A stretch of 64,000 nt of DNA from Pseudomonas tolaasii NCPPB 2192 (GCF_002813445.1 NZ_PHHD01000001.1:3720001-3784000); one strand, 5' to 3'. Positions 7,661 through 16,626 are shown, numbered from the stretch's first letter. Numbers and translations are program-made. Notes: generated by a model from the letters alone, not told the origin.

Positions 7661-8869
7661 ATGAGCACCACTCTCCCCATCCCCACGCGCAAGCCCGTCG
7701 CGCCGCTGCTGGCCTTCATCATCCTGGTGCTCGGCGCCCTGTTCCTGCAAAACAGCGTCGGCTCGCGCCAGGTGCTGTTGCTGGTAGTCGGCGCCGCACT
7801 GGGCCTGACCCTCTACCACGCCGCGTTCGGCTTCACCTCGGCCTGGCGGGTGTTCATCAACGACCGTCGCGGCGCCGGTTTGCGCGCTCAAATGGTGATG
7901 CTGGCCATCGCCGTAGTGCTGTTCTTCCCGGCCCTGGGGGCAGGCACCTTGTTCGGTCAGCCAGTAACAGGGCTGGTAGCCCCGGCCGGAATCTCGGTGG
8001 TATTCGGTGCCTTTATCTTCGGCATCGGCATGCAACTGGGCGGCGGCTGTGCCTCGGGCACCCTGTTCACCGTCGGCGGCGGCAACGCGCGCATGCTGGT
8101 GACGCTGTTCTTCTTTATCTGCGGTTCGCTGATCGCCACCCACCATGTGGATTGGTGGTTTGCACTGCCGGCGTTCCCCGCCGTGTCCATCGTCAAGAGT
8201 TTCGGCGTAATGCCGGCGCTGGTATTGAGCCTGGCCGTGTTCGCGCTGATTGCCTGGATCACCGTGCGCCTTGAGAAGGGCCGCCATGGCCAGCTCGAAG
8301 AGGGCATCACCAGCCCGCACACCGGCCTGCGCCGTTTCCTCCGTGGGCCGTGGCCGCTGGTGTGGGGCGCGATTGGCCTGGCACTGCTTAACTACGCGAC
8401 CCTGGCCTTGGCCGGGCGGCCGTGGGGCATTACGTCGGCGTTCGCGCTGTGGGGCGCCAAAGTGGCGAGCGGCCTGGGTGTGGACGTGGCCAGCTGGGCG
8501 TTCTGGCAGATGCCGGGCAACGCCAAGGCCCTGGCGGCACCGGTGTGGGAAGACATCACCAGTGTGATGGACGTGGGCATCATCCTTGGCGCGTTGCTGG
8601 CCGCAGGCCTGGCCGGGCGTTTTGCGCCGAGCCTGAAAATCCCGGCGCGTTCGCTGGTGGCGGCAGTGATCGGCGGCTTGCTGCTGGGCTATGGTTCGCG
8701 CCTGGCTTATGGTTGCAACATCGGCGCGTACTTCAGCGGCATCGCCTCGGGCAGCCTGCATGGCTGGGTGTGGCTGGTGGCGGCGTTTATCGGCAACAGC
8801 GTGGGCGTGCGCCTGCGGCCCTTCTTCTTTGCGGGCGAGCGGCCGCAGGTGGCGTTGAGCGGTTGCTGA
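7661..8869 (+). CDS. YeeE/YedE-family membrane transporter
   Basis: This 402-residue polytopic protein has two YeeE/YedE (sulf_transp) units. The conserved Cys motifs are GGGCASGTLFTVGGGN near residue 130 and YGCNIGAYFSGIASG near residue 350. In characterised relatives such Cys residues pass thiosulfate through the membrane; other members are genomically linked to selenium use. The start at 7661 (MSTTLPIPTRKPV) is chosen because everything upstream is repeat DNA. A LysR gene follows 30 bases later and may control it. Substrate: thiosulfate or a related sulfur species, by family. Confidence 0.85.
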   Translation: MSTTLPIPTRKPVAPLLAFIILVLGALFLQNSVGSRQVLLLVVGAALGLTLYHAAFGFTSAWRVFINDRRGAGLRAQMVMLAIAVVLFFPALGAGTLFGQPVTGLVAPAGISVVFGAFIFGIGMQLGGGCASGTLFTVGGGNARMLVTLFFFICGSLIATHHVDWWFALPAFPAVSIVKSFGVMPALVLSLAVFALIAWITVRLEKGRHGQLEEGITSPHTGLRRFLRGPWPLVWGAIGLALLNYATLALAGRPWGITSAFALWGAKVASGLGVDVASWAFWQMPGNAKALAAPVWEDITSVMDVGIILGALLAAGLAGRFAPSLKIPARSLVAAVIGGLLLGYGSRLAYGCNIGAYFSGIASGSLHGWVWLVAAFIGNSVGVRLRPFFFAGERPQVALSGC

Positions 8870-8899
8870 ATGATTAACCTTGAGCGGTAGGGTGCCAGG

Positions 8900-9775
8900 A
8901 TGATTCGAGAGTTGAGAACCTTCGTATCCGCCGCGCGGCGCGGCACGTTTGCCGCCGCCGGGCAGCAGGTCGGGCTGACGCAATCGGCGGTGAGCGCGCA
9001 GATCAAGCACCTGGAGGACGCGTTGGGGGTCAAGCTGTTCGACCGCACCGGCCGCTCCGCCACCCTCAATGCCGCCGGGCAGCGCGCAGTGCCGCTGGCC
9101 GAGGAAATCCTCGATATTTTCTCGCGCATGGGCGCCCCCGACAGTGCCAACAATTTTCACGGCTCGTTGCGCATCGGCGCCATCGGCAGCGTGCAAACCG
9201 GCATCCTGCCCCAGGCGCTGGTGGCGCTGAAACGCCGTGCGCCGTTCATCGAAGTGAGCCTGGTGCCCGGCGTGTCGCTCAACTTGCTCAGCCAGGTGGA
9301 CGCGGGCGAGCTGGACCTGGCGATCATGATCCATCCGCCGTTCAACCTGCCCAAAGACCTCAACACCGAAGTCATCGCCCGCGAGCCGTTTGTGCTGATC
9401 ACTGCAAAAGACGTGGAGGGCGACGACCCGTTGCAAATCCTGCGCGAGCAACCGTTTGTACGTTACGACCGCGGCTCGTTTGGCGGGCGCCAGGTCACCC
9501 AGTTTCTCAAGGAACACAAGATCCAGACGCAACAAGCCCTGGAACTCGACGAGCTGGACGCCATCGTCAAGATGGTGCGCAGTGGCCTCGGCGTGTCCCT
9601 GGTGCCCCTGGCGGGCTTGTGGCTGGAACACGATCCCGAGGTGCGGATTTTGCGATTGGACACGCTCACGTTCCACCGCGAAATTGTGCTGCTGACCAAG
9701 TACACCCAGCGCCAATTGCCGCTCTTCGCGCTGTTCCGGTCGTGCGTCATGGAAGTGCTGGCTGCGCCGAAATAG
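8900..9775 (+). CDS. LysR-family transcriptional regulator
   Basis: This 291-residue LysR protein has its HTH at about residues 1-60 (GTFAAAGQQVGLTQSAVSAQ) and a substrate-binding-like C-terminal domain. It follows the YeeE/YedE gene on the same strand after 30 bases, so the two are likely co-transcribed and the regulator may respond to sulfur status. It is not obviously CysB: it is shorter and lacks the usual CysB N-terminus. The target is inferred from position only. Confidence 0.88.
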   Translation: MIRELRTFVSAARRGTFAAAGQQVGLTQSAVSAQIKHLEDALGVKLFDRTGRSATLNAAGQRAVPLAEEILDIFSRMGAPDSANNFHGSLRIGAIGSVQTGILPQALVALKRRAPFIEVSLVPGVSLNLLSQVDAGELDLAIMIHPPFNLPKDLNTEVIAREPFVLITAKDVEGDDPLQILREQPFVRYDRGSFGGRQVTQFLKEHKIQTQQALELDELDAIVKMVRSGLGVSLVPLAGLWLEHDPEVRILRLDTLTFHREIVLLTKYTQRQLPLFALFRSCVMEVLAAPK

Positions 9776-9885
9776 GGCGCGAGCATCGAAATTATTGAGG
9801 CTCAGGGCGAAAGATATCCGCTTTATTCCCATGGTTTTCTGGTGAAGAATCGAGTTCTAAATAACAGAACGTGCAGGTAACCACC

Positions 9886-10311
9886 GTGAGCCTTTCGCCC
9901 TTTCATCTGGCAATTCCCGTCTACGACCTTGCCGCCGCGCGCCACTTCTACGGCGACGTGTTTGGCCTTTCGGAAGGCCGCTCCAGCGCGCAATGGGTCG
10001 ACTTCGACTTCTACGGGCACCAACTGGTGATCCATGAACACCCCAAGACCGAATCCCAGGAATCGGTGCACTCCAACCCGGTGGACGGCCACGACGTGCC
10101 GGTCCCGCATTTCGGCATCATTTTGCAGTGGGAGCAGTGGGAAGCCCTGGCCGACCGCCTGCGCGCCCGCGAAACACAATTCGTCATCGAGCCCTACATC
10201 CGCTTTCAGGGCCAGGTCGGCGAGCAAGCCACCATGTTTCTGTTCGACCCGTGTGGTAATGCTCTGGAATTCAAGGCGTTCAAGGACATGAGCCTGCTGT
10301 TCGCCAAGTAA
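9886..10311 (+). CDS. VOC-family (glyoxalase/dioxygenase fold) protein
   Basis: The product has 141 residues from the GTG at 9886, which follows AGGT eight bases upstream and gives the usual beginning MSLSPFHLAIPVYDL; a GTG at 9871 is also possible. The β-α-β-β-β modules of the vicinal-oxygen-chelate fold are evident: FHLAIPV with a metal-ligand His, a second module around HFGIILQWEQW, and a C-terminal LEFKAF with the ligand Glu. The reaction is unknown; relatives are annotated as dioxygenases or glyoxalase-like proteins. Confidence 0.8.
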   Translation: MSLSPFHLAIPVYDLAAARHFYGDVFGLSEGRSSAQWVDFDFYGHQLVIHEHPKTESQESVHSNPVDGHDVPVPHFGIILQWEQWEALADRLRARETQFVIEPYIRFQGQVGEQATMFLFDPCGNALEFKAFKDMSLLFAK

Positions 10312-10326
10312 GCCTGACCCGCGCGA

Positions 10327-10347
10327 CCGTCGCCAGCAGAGCGACGG
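10327..10347 (+). terminator. Hairpin after the VOC gene
   Basis: CCGTCGC at 10327-10333 pairs with GCGACGG at 10341-10347 across a seven-base loop, 15 bases past the stop codon. No T-run follows, so this is a possible terminator only. Confidence 0.35.
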
Positions 10348-10412
10348 CGTAAACAATACGTGAAGCCTGACCGGGCGGATCTTCATGCCTGCCGCATGCG
10401 AGAAACGACGTT

Positions 10413-11189
10413 ATGTCCGACGTTAACTGTGATGTGCGTGATCCGGTCCGTCCGCTGCGCGCCGAGCCGCATTGGCGGTTCGAACCCTGTGGCGACCGTT
10501 GCATCGTAGTGGTATTTGCCTCGGTGTTCAGCGCCCAGGCCAACCGCCGCGCGGTGGCGTTCAGTGCGAGCCTGCATCAACAGATGGCGAACGGGTTGCT
10601 GGCAGGCATCACGGACGTGATCCCGGCGATGGTTTCGGTGGGGGTCCACTATTCCCCGGAAGTCTACGCCACGCTTTACCCTGAATCGCTGCCCTATGAC
10701 TCCGTGGTCGACGCGCTCGACCACGCCCTGGCGCACCTGCAAAACGCACCCCGCACAACCCCAAGGCGCCTGGACATTCCGGTGTGCTACGCGGGCGATT
10801 GCGCGCCGGACCTGTCGGCCATCGCCAGTGCCTGCGGCCTGACTCCCAACGAGGTGATCGCCGCCCACAGTGGCCAATGGGTGGATGTGCTGATGGTGGG
10901 CTTCGCGCCGGGCCATCCTTACATCGGCATGCACGAACCCACGCTGCAACTGGCGCGCCGGGCCGTGCCGCGCACACGGGTGTTGCAGGGCAGCGTGGGG
11001 TTGGCCAACCGCCAGAGCGTGATTTACCCCACGGATCTGCCGGGTGGCTGGAACATTGTCGGGCGCACCCCATTGACGATGTTTTCACCCGCCAATGAGC
11101 CGCCTTGCCTGCTGACGGGAGGCGACCAGGTGCGTTTTGTGCCGATCACGGCCCGTGAATTTCAACTGATGAGCGCAGAGCAGCCATGA
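10413..11189 (+). CDS. pxpB: 5-oxoprolinase subunit PxpB (KipI-like)
   Basis: This 258-residue protein matches the KipI/allophanate-hydrolase subunit 1 family: HWRFEPCGDRCIVVVF at the start and FAPGHPYIGM followed by RVLQGSVGLANRQSVIYPT are its hallmarks. With PxpC and PxpA it forms the ATP-dependent 5-oxoprolinase that opens pyroglutamate to glutamate. The next gene overlaps it by four bases (ATGA), so the two are translationally coupled. No PxpA (LamB/YcsF) gene is in the neighbourhood. Relatives have been called urea amidolyase-like, which is a possible misreading. Confidence 0.88.
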   Translation: MSDVNCDVRDPVRPLRAEPHWRFEPCGDRCIVVVFASVFSAQANRRAVAFSASLHQQMANGLLAGITDVIPAMVSVGVHYSPEVYATLYPESLPYDSVVDALDHALAHLQNAPRTTPRRLDIPVCYAGDCAPDLSAIASACGLTPNEVIAAHSGQWVDVLMVGFAPGHPYIGMHEPTLQLARRAVPRTRVLQGSVGLANRQSVIYPTDLPGGWNIVGRTPLTMFSPANEPPCLLTGGDQVRFVPITAREFQLMSAEQP

Positions 11190-12127
11190 CCATCAACGTG
11201 CTGCGACCCGGGTTGTTTTCTTCCTTTCAAGACACCGGCCGCACGGGTTTTCAGCACTGGGGCGTGCCCGTCAACGGCGCCATGGACGCCGACGCTCATG
11301 CGCTGGCGAACCTGCTGGTCGGCAACCCGATGAGTGCCGCCACGCTGGAAATCACGATTCAAGGTCCCGTGCTGTGTTTCCAGGCCAAGGCGTTGATCGC
11401 GCTGGCCGGTGCCGACCTTGGCGCGAGCCTTGATGGCGTCGTACTGAAACCGGGGCAGGCCGCCCGCGTCCAACCGGGCACCGTGCTGCGTTTTGAAAGG
11501 CGCGAATACGGTGCCCGCGCCTACCTGGCCGTCAGCGGCGGTTACCTGCTCGACCCCGTGATGAACAGTTGCAGCACCTATAGTCGCGGCGGGTTTGGCG
11601 GGCTCTGTGGTCGTGCACTGAAAGCCGGGGACGTGATTCCGATCTGCTCGTCATTCGCCAACCCGCCGCGCCTGAATATTCCGGCGGGGTTGCTGTTTGC
11701 CGAGCCTGCTTACCCCGTGGGTGTCCGGGTGCTTCAGGGGCGCGAGTGGGGCGATTTCAGCGAAACCGCCCGGCACGACTTTCTCAACGAACCCTACCGA
11801 ATGACCGCCGCCTCGGACCGCATGGGCTACCGGCTGGACGGCGCCGCGCTGGCGCTGACCCGGCCCAAACAGCTGCTGTCCGAAAGCGTGGCCTTCGGCA
11901 CCGTGCAGGTGCCCGTCGGCGGCCAGCCCATTGTGTTGATGGCGGATCGGCAAACCACCGGCGGTTATCCGCGCATCGCACAGGTAGCGAGTGTGGATTT
12001 ACCAAGGTTGGCGCAATTGATGCCGGGCGATGAAATCCGCTTCTCCCTGATCGACCTGCGCACGGCCCAGCAACTGTGGGTGACACGCGCCCGCACCCTG
12101 AAAAGACTGGAGGCTGCCCACTCATAA
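11186..12127 (+). CDS. pxpC: 5-oxoprolinase subunit PxpC (KipA-like)
   Basis: The product has 313 residues of the biotin-dependent carboxyltransferase-like KipA/allophanate-hydrolase subunit 2 family. It begins MTINVLRPGLFSSFQDTGR and contains QHWGVPVNGAMD and, near the end, TGGYPRIAQV. It pairs with PxpB in 5-oxoproline hydrolysis. The start overlaps the pxpB stop. A short ORF with a good ribosome site follows, then an MHS transporter that may import the substrate. Confidence 0.88.
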   Translation: MTINVLRPGLFSSFQDTGRTGFQHWGVPVNGAMDADAHALANLLVGNPMSAATLEITIQGPVLCFQAKALIALAGADLGASLDGVVLKPGQAARVQPGTVLRFERREYGARAYLAVSGGYLLDPVMNSCSTYSRGGFGGLCGRALKAGDVIPICSSFANPPRLNIPAGLLFAEPAYPVGVRVLQGREWGDFSETARHDFLNEPYRMTAASDRMGYRLDGAALALTRPKQLLSESVAFGTVQVPVGGQPIVLMADRQTTGGYPRIAQVASVDLPRLAQLMPGDEIRFSLIDLRTAQQLWVTRARTLKRLEAAHS

Positions 12128-12165
12128 CCACCGCCGCTACCCAATAATAAAAACAGGAGCGCTAC

Positions 12166-12207
12166 ATGATTAAGCCCATTTTCAACATTCCTACTGTCGA
12201 GCATTAA
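12166..12207 (+). other. Possible 13-codon minigene with in-frame continuation
   Basis: AGGAG ten bases upstream of an ATG at 12166 opens a 13-codon frame (MIKPIFNIPTVEH) ending in TAA. The same frame continues without another stop for 20 codons to TGA at 12270. A loose hairpin (AAACCC at 12207-12212 with GGGTTT at 12226-12231) spans the first stop. It may be a leader peptide before the transporter gene or the stub of a decayed gene; I do not recognise the peptide. Confidence 0.25.
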
Positions 12208-12295
12208 AACCCTTCGGTTCCCGACGGGTTTACTTCTGGGTGGCGCGAGCCGCCTCAACAACTCAAATGACCAGCGGTCAGAGTGGAAGGTGTTT

Positions 12296-13636
12296 ATGTC
12301 TCGAGTTTTCCCAGCGACGGCCCCGTCAGTCAGCTTCGACGAGCCGGAAAAAATCACTGAAAACAGCACCACCCGAATTGCCAAACGCGCCGCCATTGCG
12401 GCCGCCACGGGCACGGCGGTGGAGTATTACGAATTCGGTGTGTACGGCTTCATGGCGACGATCATCGCGCCGTTATTCTTCCCCAGCGACAACGCCGCCG
12501 CTGCCTTGCTGGCCACGCTGGCGGTATTTGGCAGCGCGTTTTTGATCCGGCCCTTGGGCGGCATCTTGCTCGGGCGTCTGGCGGACCGTATTGGCCGGCG
12601 CAAAGTGTTGTTGAGCACGGTGATCGGCATGGGCACGGCGACGGCGGCGATCGGGCTGTTGCCGACCTCCGCCCAGGTGGGCATCGTCGCGCCGATTCTG
12701 CTGGTGTTGATCCGCCTTGCCCAGGGCTTTTTTGCCGGGGGCGAAGTGATCGGTGCCGCGGCATTTCTGGCCGAGTCATCGCCCAAGGGGCGGCGCGGTT
12801 TCTACGGCGCGTTCACCCCGGTGGGCGTGGCGATTGGCGGGTCGATGGCGGCGATTATCTGCGGCATTACCACAGGCCTCGTCGATGCCGAGCAATTGCA
12901 AGCCTGGGCGTGGCGCATCCCGTTTTTTCTTGCGATTCCCCTGGTGATCTTCTCCTGCGTGATGCGCCACAACGTCGAGGAAACCCCTGAGTTCAAAGCC
13001 TTTCTCGCCGTGGATAAACCACCTGCCGCGCCCGTGAGGGAAGTGCTCACGCGTAACCTGCCGGCGGTGTTGCGGGTGGTGGTGTTTGCCTTTGCGCAGA
13101 ACGCCGGTTACTACATCGGCCTGGTGTTCATGAACATCTACCTCACCACATACCTGCATTTCGAGAAGGCCAAAATCTATTGGGTCATCGCCGGCATCAG
13201 TCTGTGCATGGCGGCGATGATGCCGTTCTGGGGCGGGCTGTCGGACCGCATCGGGCGCAAGAAGGCGCTGACCATCGGCTTTGTCGGCTACGCCGTGCTG
13301 GTGATCCCGATGATGGTGGTGATGAACAACAGCAGCTTGCTGATTGCCGTCATCGCGTTTTTCGTGGCGACGCTGCCGATGCCGGTGATCCAGTCCGTGG
13401 GTTACCCCACGTACGCGGAACAGTTTCCGACCCGCGTGCGGTATACGGGCATGGCCATCAGCATCAACCTGGGGGCGATTCTGGGCGGCGGCATCACGCC
13501 GTACATCGTCACCGCGTTGATCGGGTCGACCGGCAATTTGCTGGTGCCGGGGTTCTTCATGGCCGGGGCGGCGGTGTGTGCGTTGGTGGCGCTGACCACA
13601 TTGCGGGAGACGTCCCAGGGCGAACTGCGGCGCTGA
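12296..13636 (+). CDS. MFS transporter, metabolite:H+ symporter (MHS) family
   Basis: This 446-residue protein has 12 membrane segments and the MHS signatures GTAVEYYEFGVYGFMAT near residue 40 and RPLGGILLGRLADRIGRRK in the first cytoplasmic loop. ShiA, ProP and citrate or dicarboxylate carriers belong here. The ATG at 12296 is preferred because GGAAGG is five bases upstream; a GTG six bases earlier overlaps that site. It sits between pxpBC and a cysteine hydrolase, so it may take up an amide or organic acid used by one of them. Confidence 0.85.
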   Translation: MSRVFPATAPSVSFDEPEKITENSTTRIAKRAAIAAATGTAVEYYEFGVYGFMATIIAPLFFPSDNAAAALLATLAVFGSAFLIRPLGGILLGRLADRIGRRKVLLSTVIGMGTATAAIGLLPTSAQVGIVAPILLVLIRLAQGFFAGGEVIGAAAFLAESSPKGRRGFYGAFTPVGVAIGGSMAAIICGITTGLVDAEQLQAWAWRIPFFLAIPLVIFSCVMRHNVEETPEFKAFLAVDKPPAAPVREVLTRNLPAVLRVVVFAFAQNAGYYIGLVFMNIYLTTYLHFEKAKIYWVIAGISLCMAAMMPFWGGLSDRIGRKKALTIGFVGYAVLVIPMMVVMNNSSLLIAVIAFFVATLPMPVIQSVGYPTYAEQFPTRVRYTGMAISINLGAILGGGITPYIVTALIGSTGNLLVPGFFMAGAAVCALVALTTLRETSQGELRR

Positions 13637-13750
13637 GGCAGCATGTCCGAATCCGTCCGCAAGTGGTCTTTGGCGTGTCTGTCGGCGCTTGAGTAACCCT
13701 CTTAGCATGGCATGCATCAACCACTCCATTGCATGCCAAGAGGACCTACC

Positions 13751-14293
13751 ATGAGCCGCAAAGCCCTGATCGTTATCGACGCCCAGCAGTCGTTTCGCCA
13801 TTCCACCTATTGGTCCGAAAATGACCTGCCGGCGTATCTGGAAAAGCAACAAGCCCTGATCGATGGGTGTGTTCAACAAGGTATCCCGGTGGTACAAGTT
13901 TTCCATGTTGAAGAGCAGGGGCATTTCTCCATGGCATCGGGCAACGTCAGGACATTGAGTGGGTTATCGATCAACCCTGACCTGATCATTCACAAGCGTC
14001 ATCACAGTGCGTTCGCCGGCACGCCGCTGGCCGCCCGGCTGACGCAGATGGGCGTCACCTCGTTGATCATCAGCGGCATCCGCACCGAACAGTGCTGCGA
14101 AACCACCACGCGCCACGGCTCGGACAGCGGTTTCAGCGTGGACTTCGTCAGCGAAGCCACGCTGACGTTCCCGATGGCTTATTCGCGCAGCGGCCGGGTG
14201 TATTCGGCGGCGGAAATTCGCGAGTGCACCGAGCTGGTCCTGGAAGACCGCTTTGCGCGAATCGTCACCGTCGCCGAAGCGCTGGAGCGTTGA
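13751..14293 (+). CDS. Cysteine hydrolase of the isochorismatase superfamily
   Basis: The product has 180 residues with an intact Asp-Lys-Cys triad: D10 in VIDAQQS, K82 in IIHKRHHSAF and C115 in SGIRTEQCCETTTR. That fits amidohydrolases of this fold (nicotinamidase, N-carbamoylsarcosine amidase and relatives), which release ammonia from small amides. AGGA precedes the ATG. The GlxA-type regulator begins four bases after its stop, a very common pairing in Pseudomonas. Contrast the Cys-less relative at 6155-6718. Confidence 0.88.
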   Translation: MSRKALIVIDAQQSFRHSTYWSENDLPAYLEKQQALIDGCVQQGIPVVQVFHVEEQGHFSMASGNVRTLSGLSINPDLIIHKRHHSAFAGTPLAARLTQMGVTSLIISGIRTEQCCETTTRHGSDSGFSVDFVSEATLTFPMAYSRSGRVYSAAEIRECTELVLEDRFARIVTVAEALER

Positions 14294-14297
14294 CCCC

Positions 14298-15281
14298 ATG
14301 AGCGTGCCGGTGCTGTTCGTGCTGTTGCCCAATGCGCTGATGCTGGACCTGGCAGGCCCGGCGGAGGTGCTGCGCCTGGCGGGGCAGGTCGACGACCCGG
14401 CAGCCGTCGGATTTGACTTGCAGTACGTCAGCCCGGTGGACGCGCTGCAAACGTCCATCGGCTTGCCGCTGAGCGGTTTGGCGCCACTGCCGCAGCGCCT
14501 TGAACCCGGTACGCTGGTGGTGTTGGTGGGGTCCACCTCGAAGGTGTCGAACGCGCAGCGGCAGGCCTTCGAAGCCGCCAGCAATACGCTGGTGCAGTGG
14601 CTGCAAACGGTTTTCGCGCCCTCGGGCGAACGGTTGGTGTGCGTGTGTGCCGGTGCGTTGGCGGCGGCGCGGGCAGGGTTGCTCGACGGTCGCCAGTGCA
14701 CCACGCACCACGCACTGTGCGAGACGTTGCAAGCCCTGGCTCCCAACGCCCGAGTGCTGGAAAACCGCCTGTACGTCACCGATGGCCCGATCAGTTGCAG
14801 CGCCGGGGTCACCGCCGGCATCGACCTGATGCTGCACTTGGTGGCCGAACTGGCCGGCCCACGGCTGGCCAGTGCGGTGGCGCGGGACATGGTGGTGTAC
14901 ATGCGCCGCAGCGGCGCCGACCCGCAATTATCGCCGTGGACCTGGGGGCGCAATCACCTGCACCCGGCGGTGCATCGCGTGCAGGACGCTGTCGCTGCCG
15001 CACCCTGTGAGGCCTGGACCGTTACGCGCATGGCCGGGCTGGCCTTCACCAGCAGCCGCCACCTGGCGCGACTGTTTCATGAACATGTGGGGGCCAGCCC
15101 CTTGGACTATCTGCACCGGCTGCGTTTGGCGGTTGCTCGGGAGTTGTTGGCGGAGTCGAGCCTGGACATGGAAACGGTCGCAGAGCGCGCAGGCTTTGGG
15201 TCGGCGCGTCACTTGCGGCGTATCTGGGGTAAATATGAAGCGGGCACGCCGTCAGCTGGGCGTGTCGGCGGTTTCGGGTGA
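14298..15281 (+). CDS. GlxA-type AraC regulator with DJ-1/PfpI domain
   Basis: This 327-residue protein joins an N-terminal DJ-1/PfpI-like (glutamine-amidotransferase-like) sensor domain, about residues 3-185 with the nucleophile-elbow-like VCVCAGA, to an AraC HTH_18 domain at about 215-315 (FTSSRHLARLFHEHVGASPL). Such proteins (GlxA, GbdR, CdhR) sense nitrogenous metabolites such as betaine or carnitine derivatives. It follows the cysteine hydrolase and probably controls it. Its last 30 bases overlap the antisense DUF2986 gene. Confidence 0.87.
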   Translation: MSVPVLFVLLPNALMLDLAGPAEVLRLAGQVDDPAAVGFDLQYVSPVDALQTSIGLPLSGLAPLPQRLEPGTLVVLVGSTSKVSNAQRQAFEAASNTLVQWLQTVFAPSGERLVCVCAGALAAARAGLLDGRQCTTHHALCETLQALAPNARVLENRLYVTDGPISCSAGVTAGIDLMLHLVAELAGPRLASAVARDMVVYMRRSGADPQLSPWTWGRNHLHPAVHRVQDAVAAAPCEAWTVTRMAGLAFTSSRHLARLFHEHVGASPLDYLHRLRLAVARELLAESSLDMETVAERAGFGSARHLRRIWGKYEAGTPSAGRVGGFG

Positions 15282-15419
15282 GGCTTGAGCGGCTTCGGCT
15301 TCGAGTTTCAGGCGGTCGGCTTTGCTGATGTAGCGGTCTTTGCTCTTGGGCGCCAGTTTGGCGCTGGCCTTTTTCGCTTTGGCCTTGAAGAGCTGTTGCA
15401 GTTTTTTCTGGCGGTTCAT
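15252..15419 (-). CDS. Small DUF2986-type protein
   Basis: A 55-residue, very Lys-rich protein begins MNRQKKLQQLFKAKAKKASA and continues AKLAPKSKDRYISKADR, the form of the DUF2986 family found in Pseudomonas and relatives. The Lys/Ala-rich N-terminus could bind nucleic acid or the ribosome; nothing is established. It converges on the GlxA-type gene with a 30-base overlap. Confidence 0.7.
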   Translation of the reverse strand: MNRQKKLQQLFKAKAKKASAKLAPKSKDRYISKADRLKLEAEAAQASPETADTPS

Positions 15420-15487
15420 GGGTAGCTACTCAACGGGTAATGGTTTGAATGATATCAGCGACGGTGCCTGCATTGTGGAGTCGAAAC

Positions 15488-16444
15488 ATGCTTAAGTTTT
15501 CCGTTTGGGTTGCCAGCACTGTCCTGTTGTCGATGCAGTCGGTGGCCCAGGCGGGCGAGGTTTTCTACGTCAACCCTGGGTCGACCGCTGCGCAGTGGGT
15601 CAAGCAAAACCCCGACGCGCCTGACGCCGCGAAAATCCGCGCCGCCATCGCCAGCGTGCCCAGCGCCCTTTGGTTGACCGGCACCAGTCAGGCCACCGAC
15701 CAACTGGAGGCGCGCGTCGCCCACTACGTGTCCGCTGCCGCGAGCGCTCACACCACGCCGGTTCTGGTTGCGTACAACCTGCCACACCGCGATTGCAGCG
15801 GTGGCGCATCGGCGGGCGGGGCTGCGAATGCGGCCGCTTACCGTGGCTGGATCGATCAGGTGATCAACGGCGTCGGCGGCAACCCGGCCGTGCTTATTCT
15901 TGAGCCGGATGCCTTGCCCGACCTGCAATGCCTCAGCCCGGCTGACCGGAGTGAGCGCCTGTCGCTGTTCAATTACGCCGTATCAGGTTTTAAACGGCGT
16001 GCGCCCCAGGCCAATGTTTACCTTGACGCTGGCAATGCCGGCTGGAAACCCGCAGCGTCAATGGCGGACGCCTTGCACGCAGCCGGCGTGAAGGACGCAC
16101 GCGGTTTTGCCCTGAATATCTCGAATTTCTACAGCCTCGACCAATCACGGCAGTACGCCGACCTCATCAACAACAAGCTCGCAGCTGACCATGCCTACAC
16201 CAGAGCGGTCGTGGTCGACACCAGCCGCAACGGCAACGGCGCCCACCCCGGTGATTGGTGCAACCCGCCCGGGCGCAAGCTGGGTTTGCCGCCACAGACG
16301 CTGTCCCCGAACCTTCTGGCGTTGTGGATCAAGCAACCGGGTAACTCGGACGGTGCATCTTCGCCCAAGGCCGACTGCCACGGCGGCCCGGCCGCCGGTA
16401 CGTTCAGTGCCGAGCTGGCGGTTCGGTTGATCGACGGCAAATAG
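15488..16444 (+). CDS. Secreted glycoside hydrolase family 6 protein (endoglucanase/cellobiohydrolase-like)
   Basis: The 318-residue product has a signal peptide (residues 1-22, AQA cleavage). Both GH6 signatures are present: VAYNLPHRDC with D102 and ILEPDALP with the catalytic-acid candidate D141. The later TSRNGNG and CNPPGRKLG segments are also typical. GH6 enzymes cleave β-1,4-glucan with inversion. No carbohydrate-binding module or linker is attached. The start at 15488 follows GGAG. The gene is monocistronic; in a soil or plant-associated pseudomonad it could act on plant cellulose or the cell's own cellulose exopolymer. Confidence 0.9.
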   Translation: MLKFSVWVASTVLLSMQSVAQAGEVFYVNPGSTAAQWVKQNPDAPDAAKIRAAIASVPSALWLTGTSQATDQLEARVAHYVSAAASAHTTPVLVAYNLPHRDCSGGASAGGAANAAAYRGWIDQVINGVGGNPAVLILEPDALPDLQCLSPADRSERLSLFNYAVSGFKRRAPQANVYLDAGNAGWKPAASMADALHAAGVKDARGFALNISNFYSLDQSRQYADLINNKLAADHAYTRAVVVDTSRNGNGAHPGDWCNPPGRKLGLPPQTLSPNLLALWIKQPGNSDGASSPKADCHGGPAAGTFSAELAVRLIDGK

Positions 16445-16626
16445 AACGTTGATGCGAGCCCATTCTGCCGGCCGCATTCCCGAAAAGAATAAATACTATT
16501 CCCCCCTCTGCTCTACCGTGGCAAACCTGCCTGGACAATGCTTGTTCAACGGTTCACCTGGCCGCTCCTGCGGCGGCCAACAGTCCCCTTGAATCATCCA
16601 GTCGGCATTGTTCTACAGGTAGCGCT

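Noticed and set aside
7637..9832. A 731-codon open frame on the minus strand
   Set aside because: It is antisense to the YeeE and LysR genes, rich in His/Gln/Arg as expected of GC-rich shadows, and matches no family.
12776..13924. A 382-codon open frame on the minus strand
   Set aside because: It is a His/Arg-rich shadow of the MHS transporter gene.
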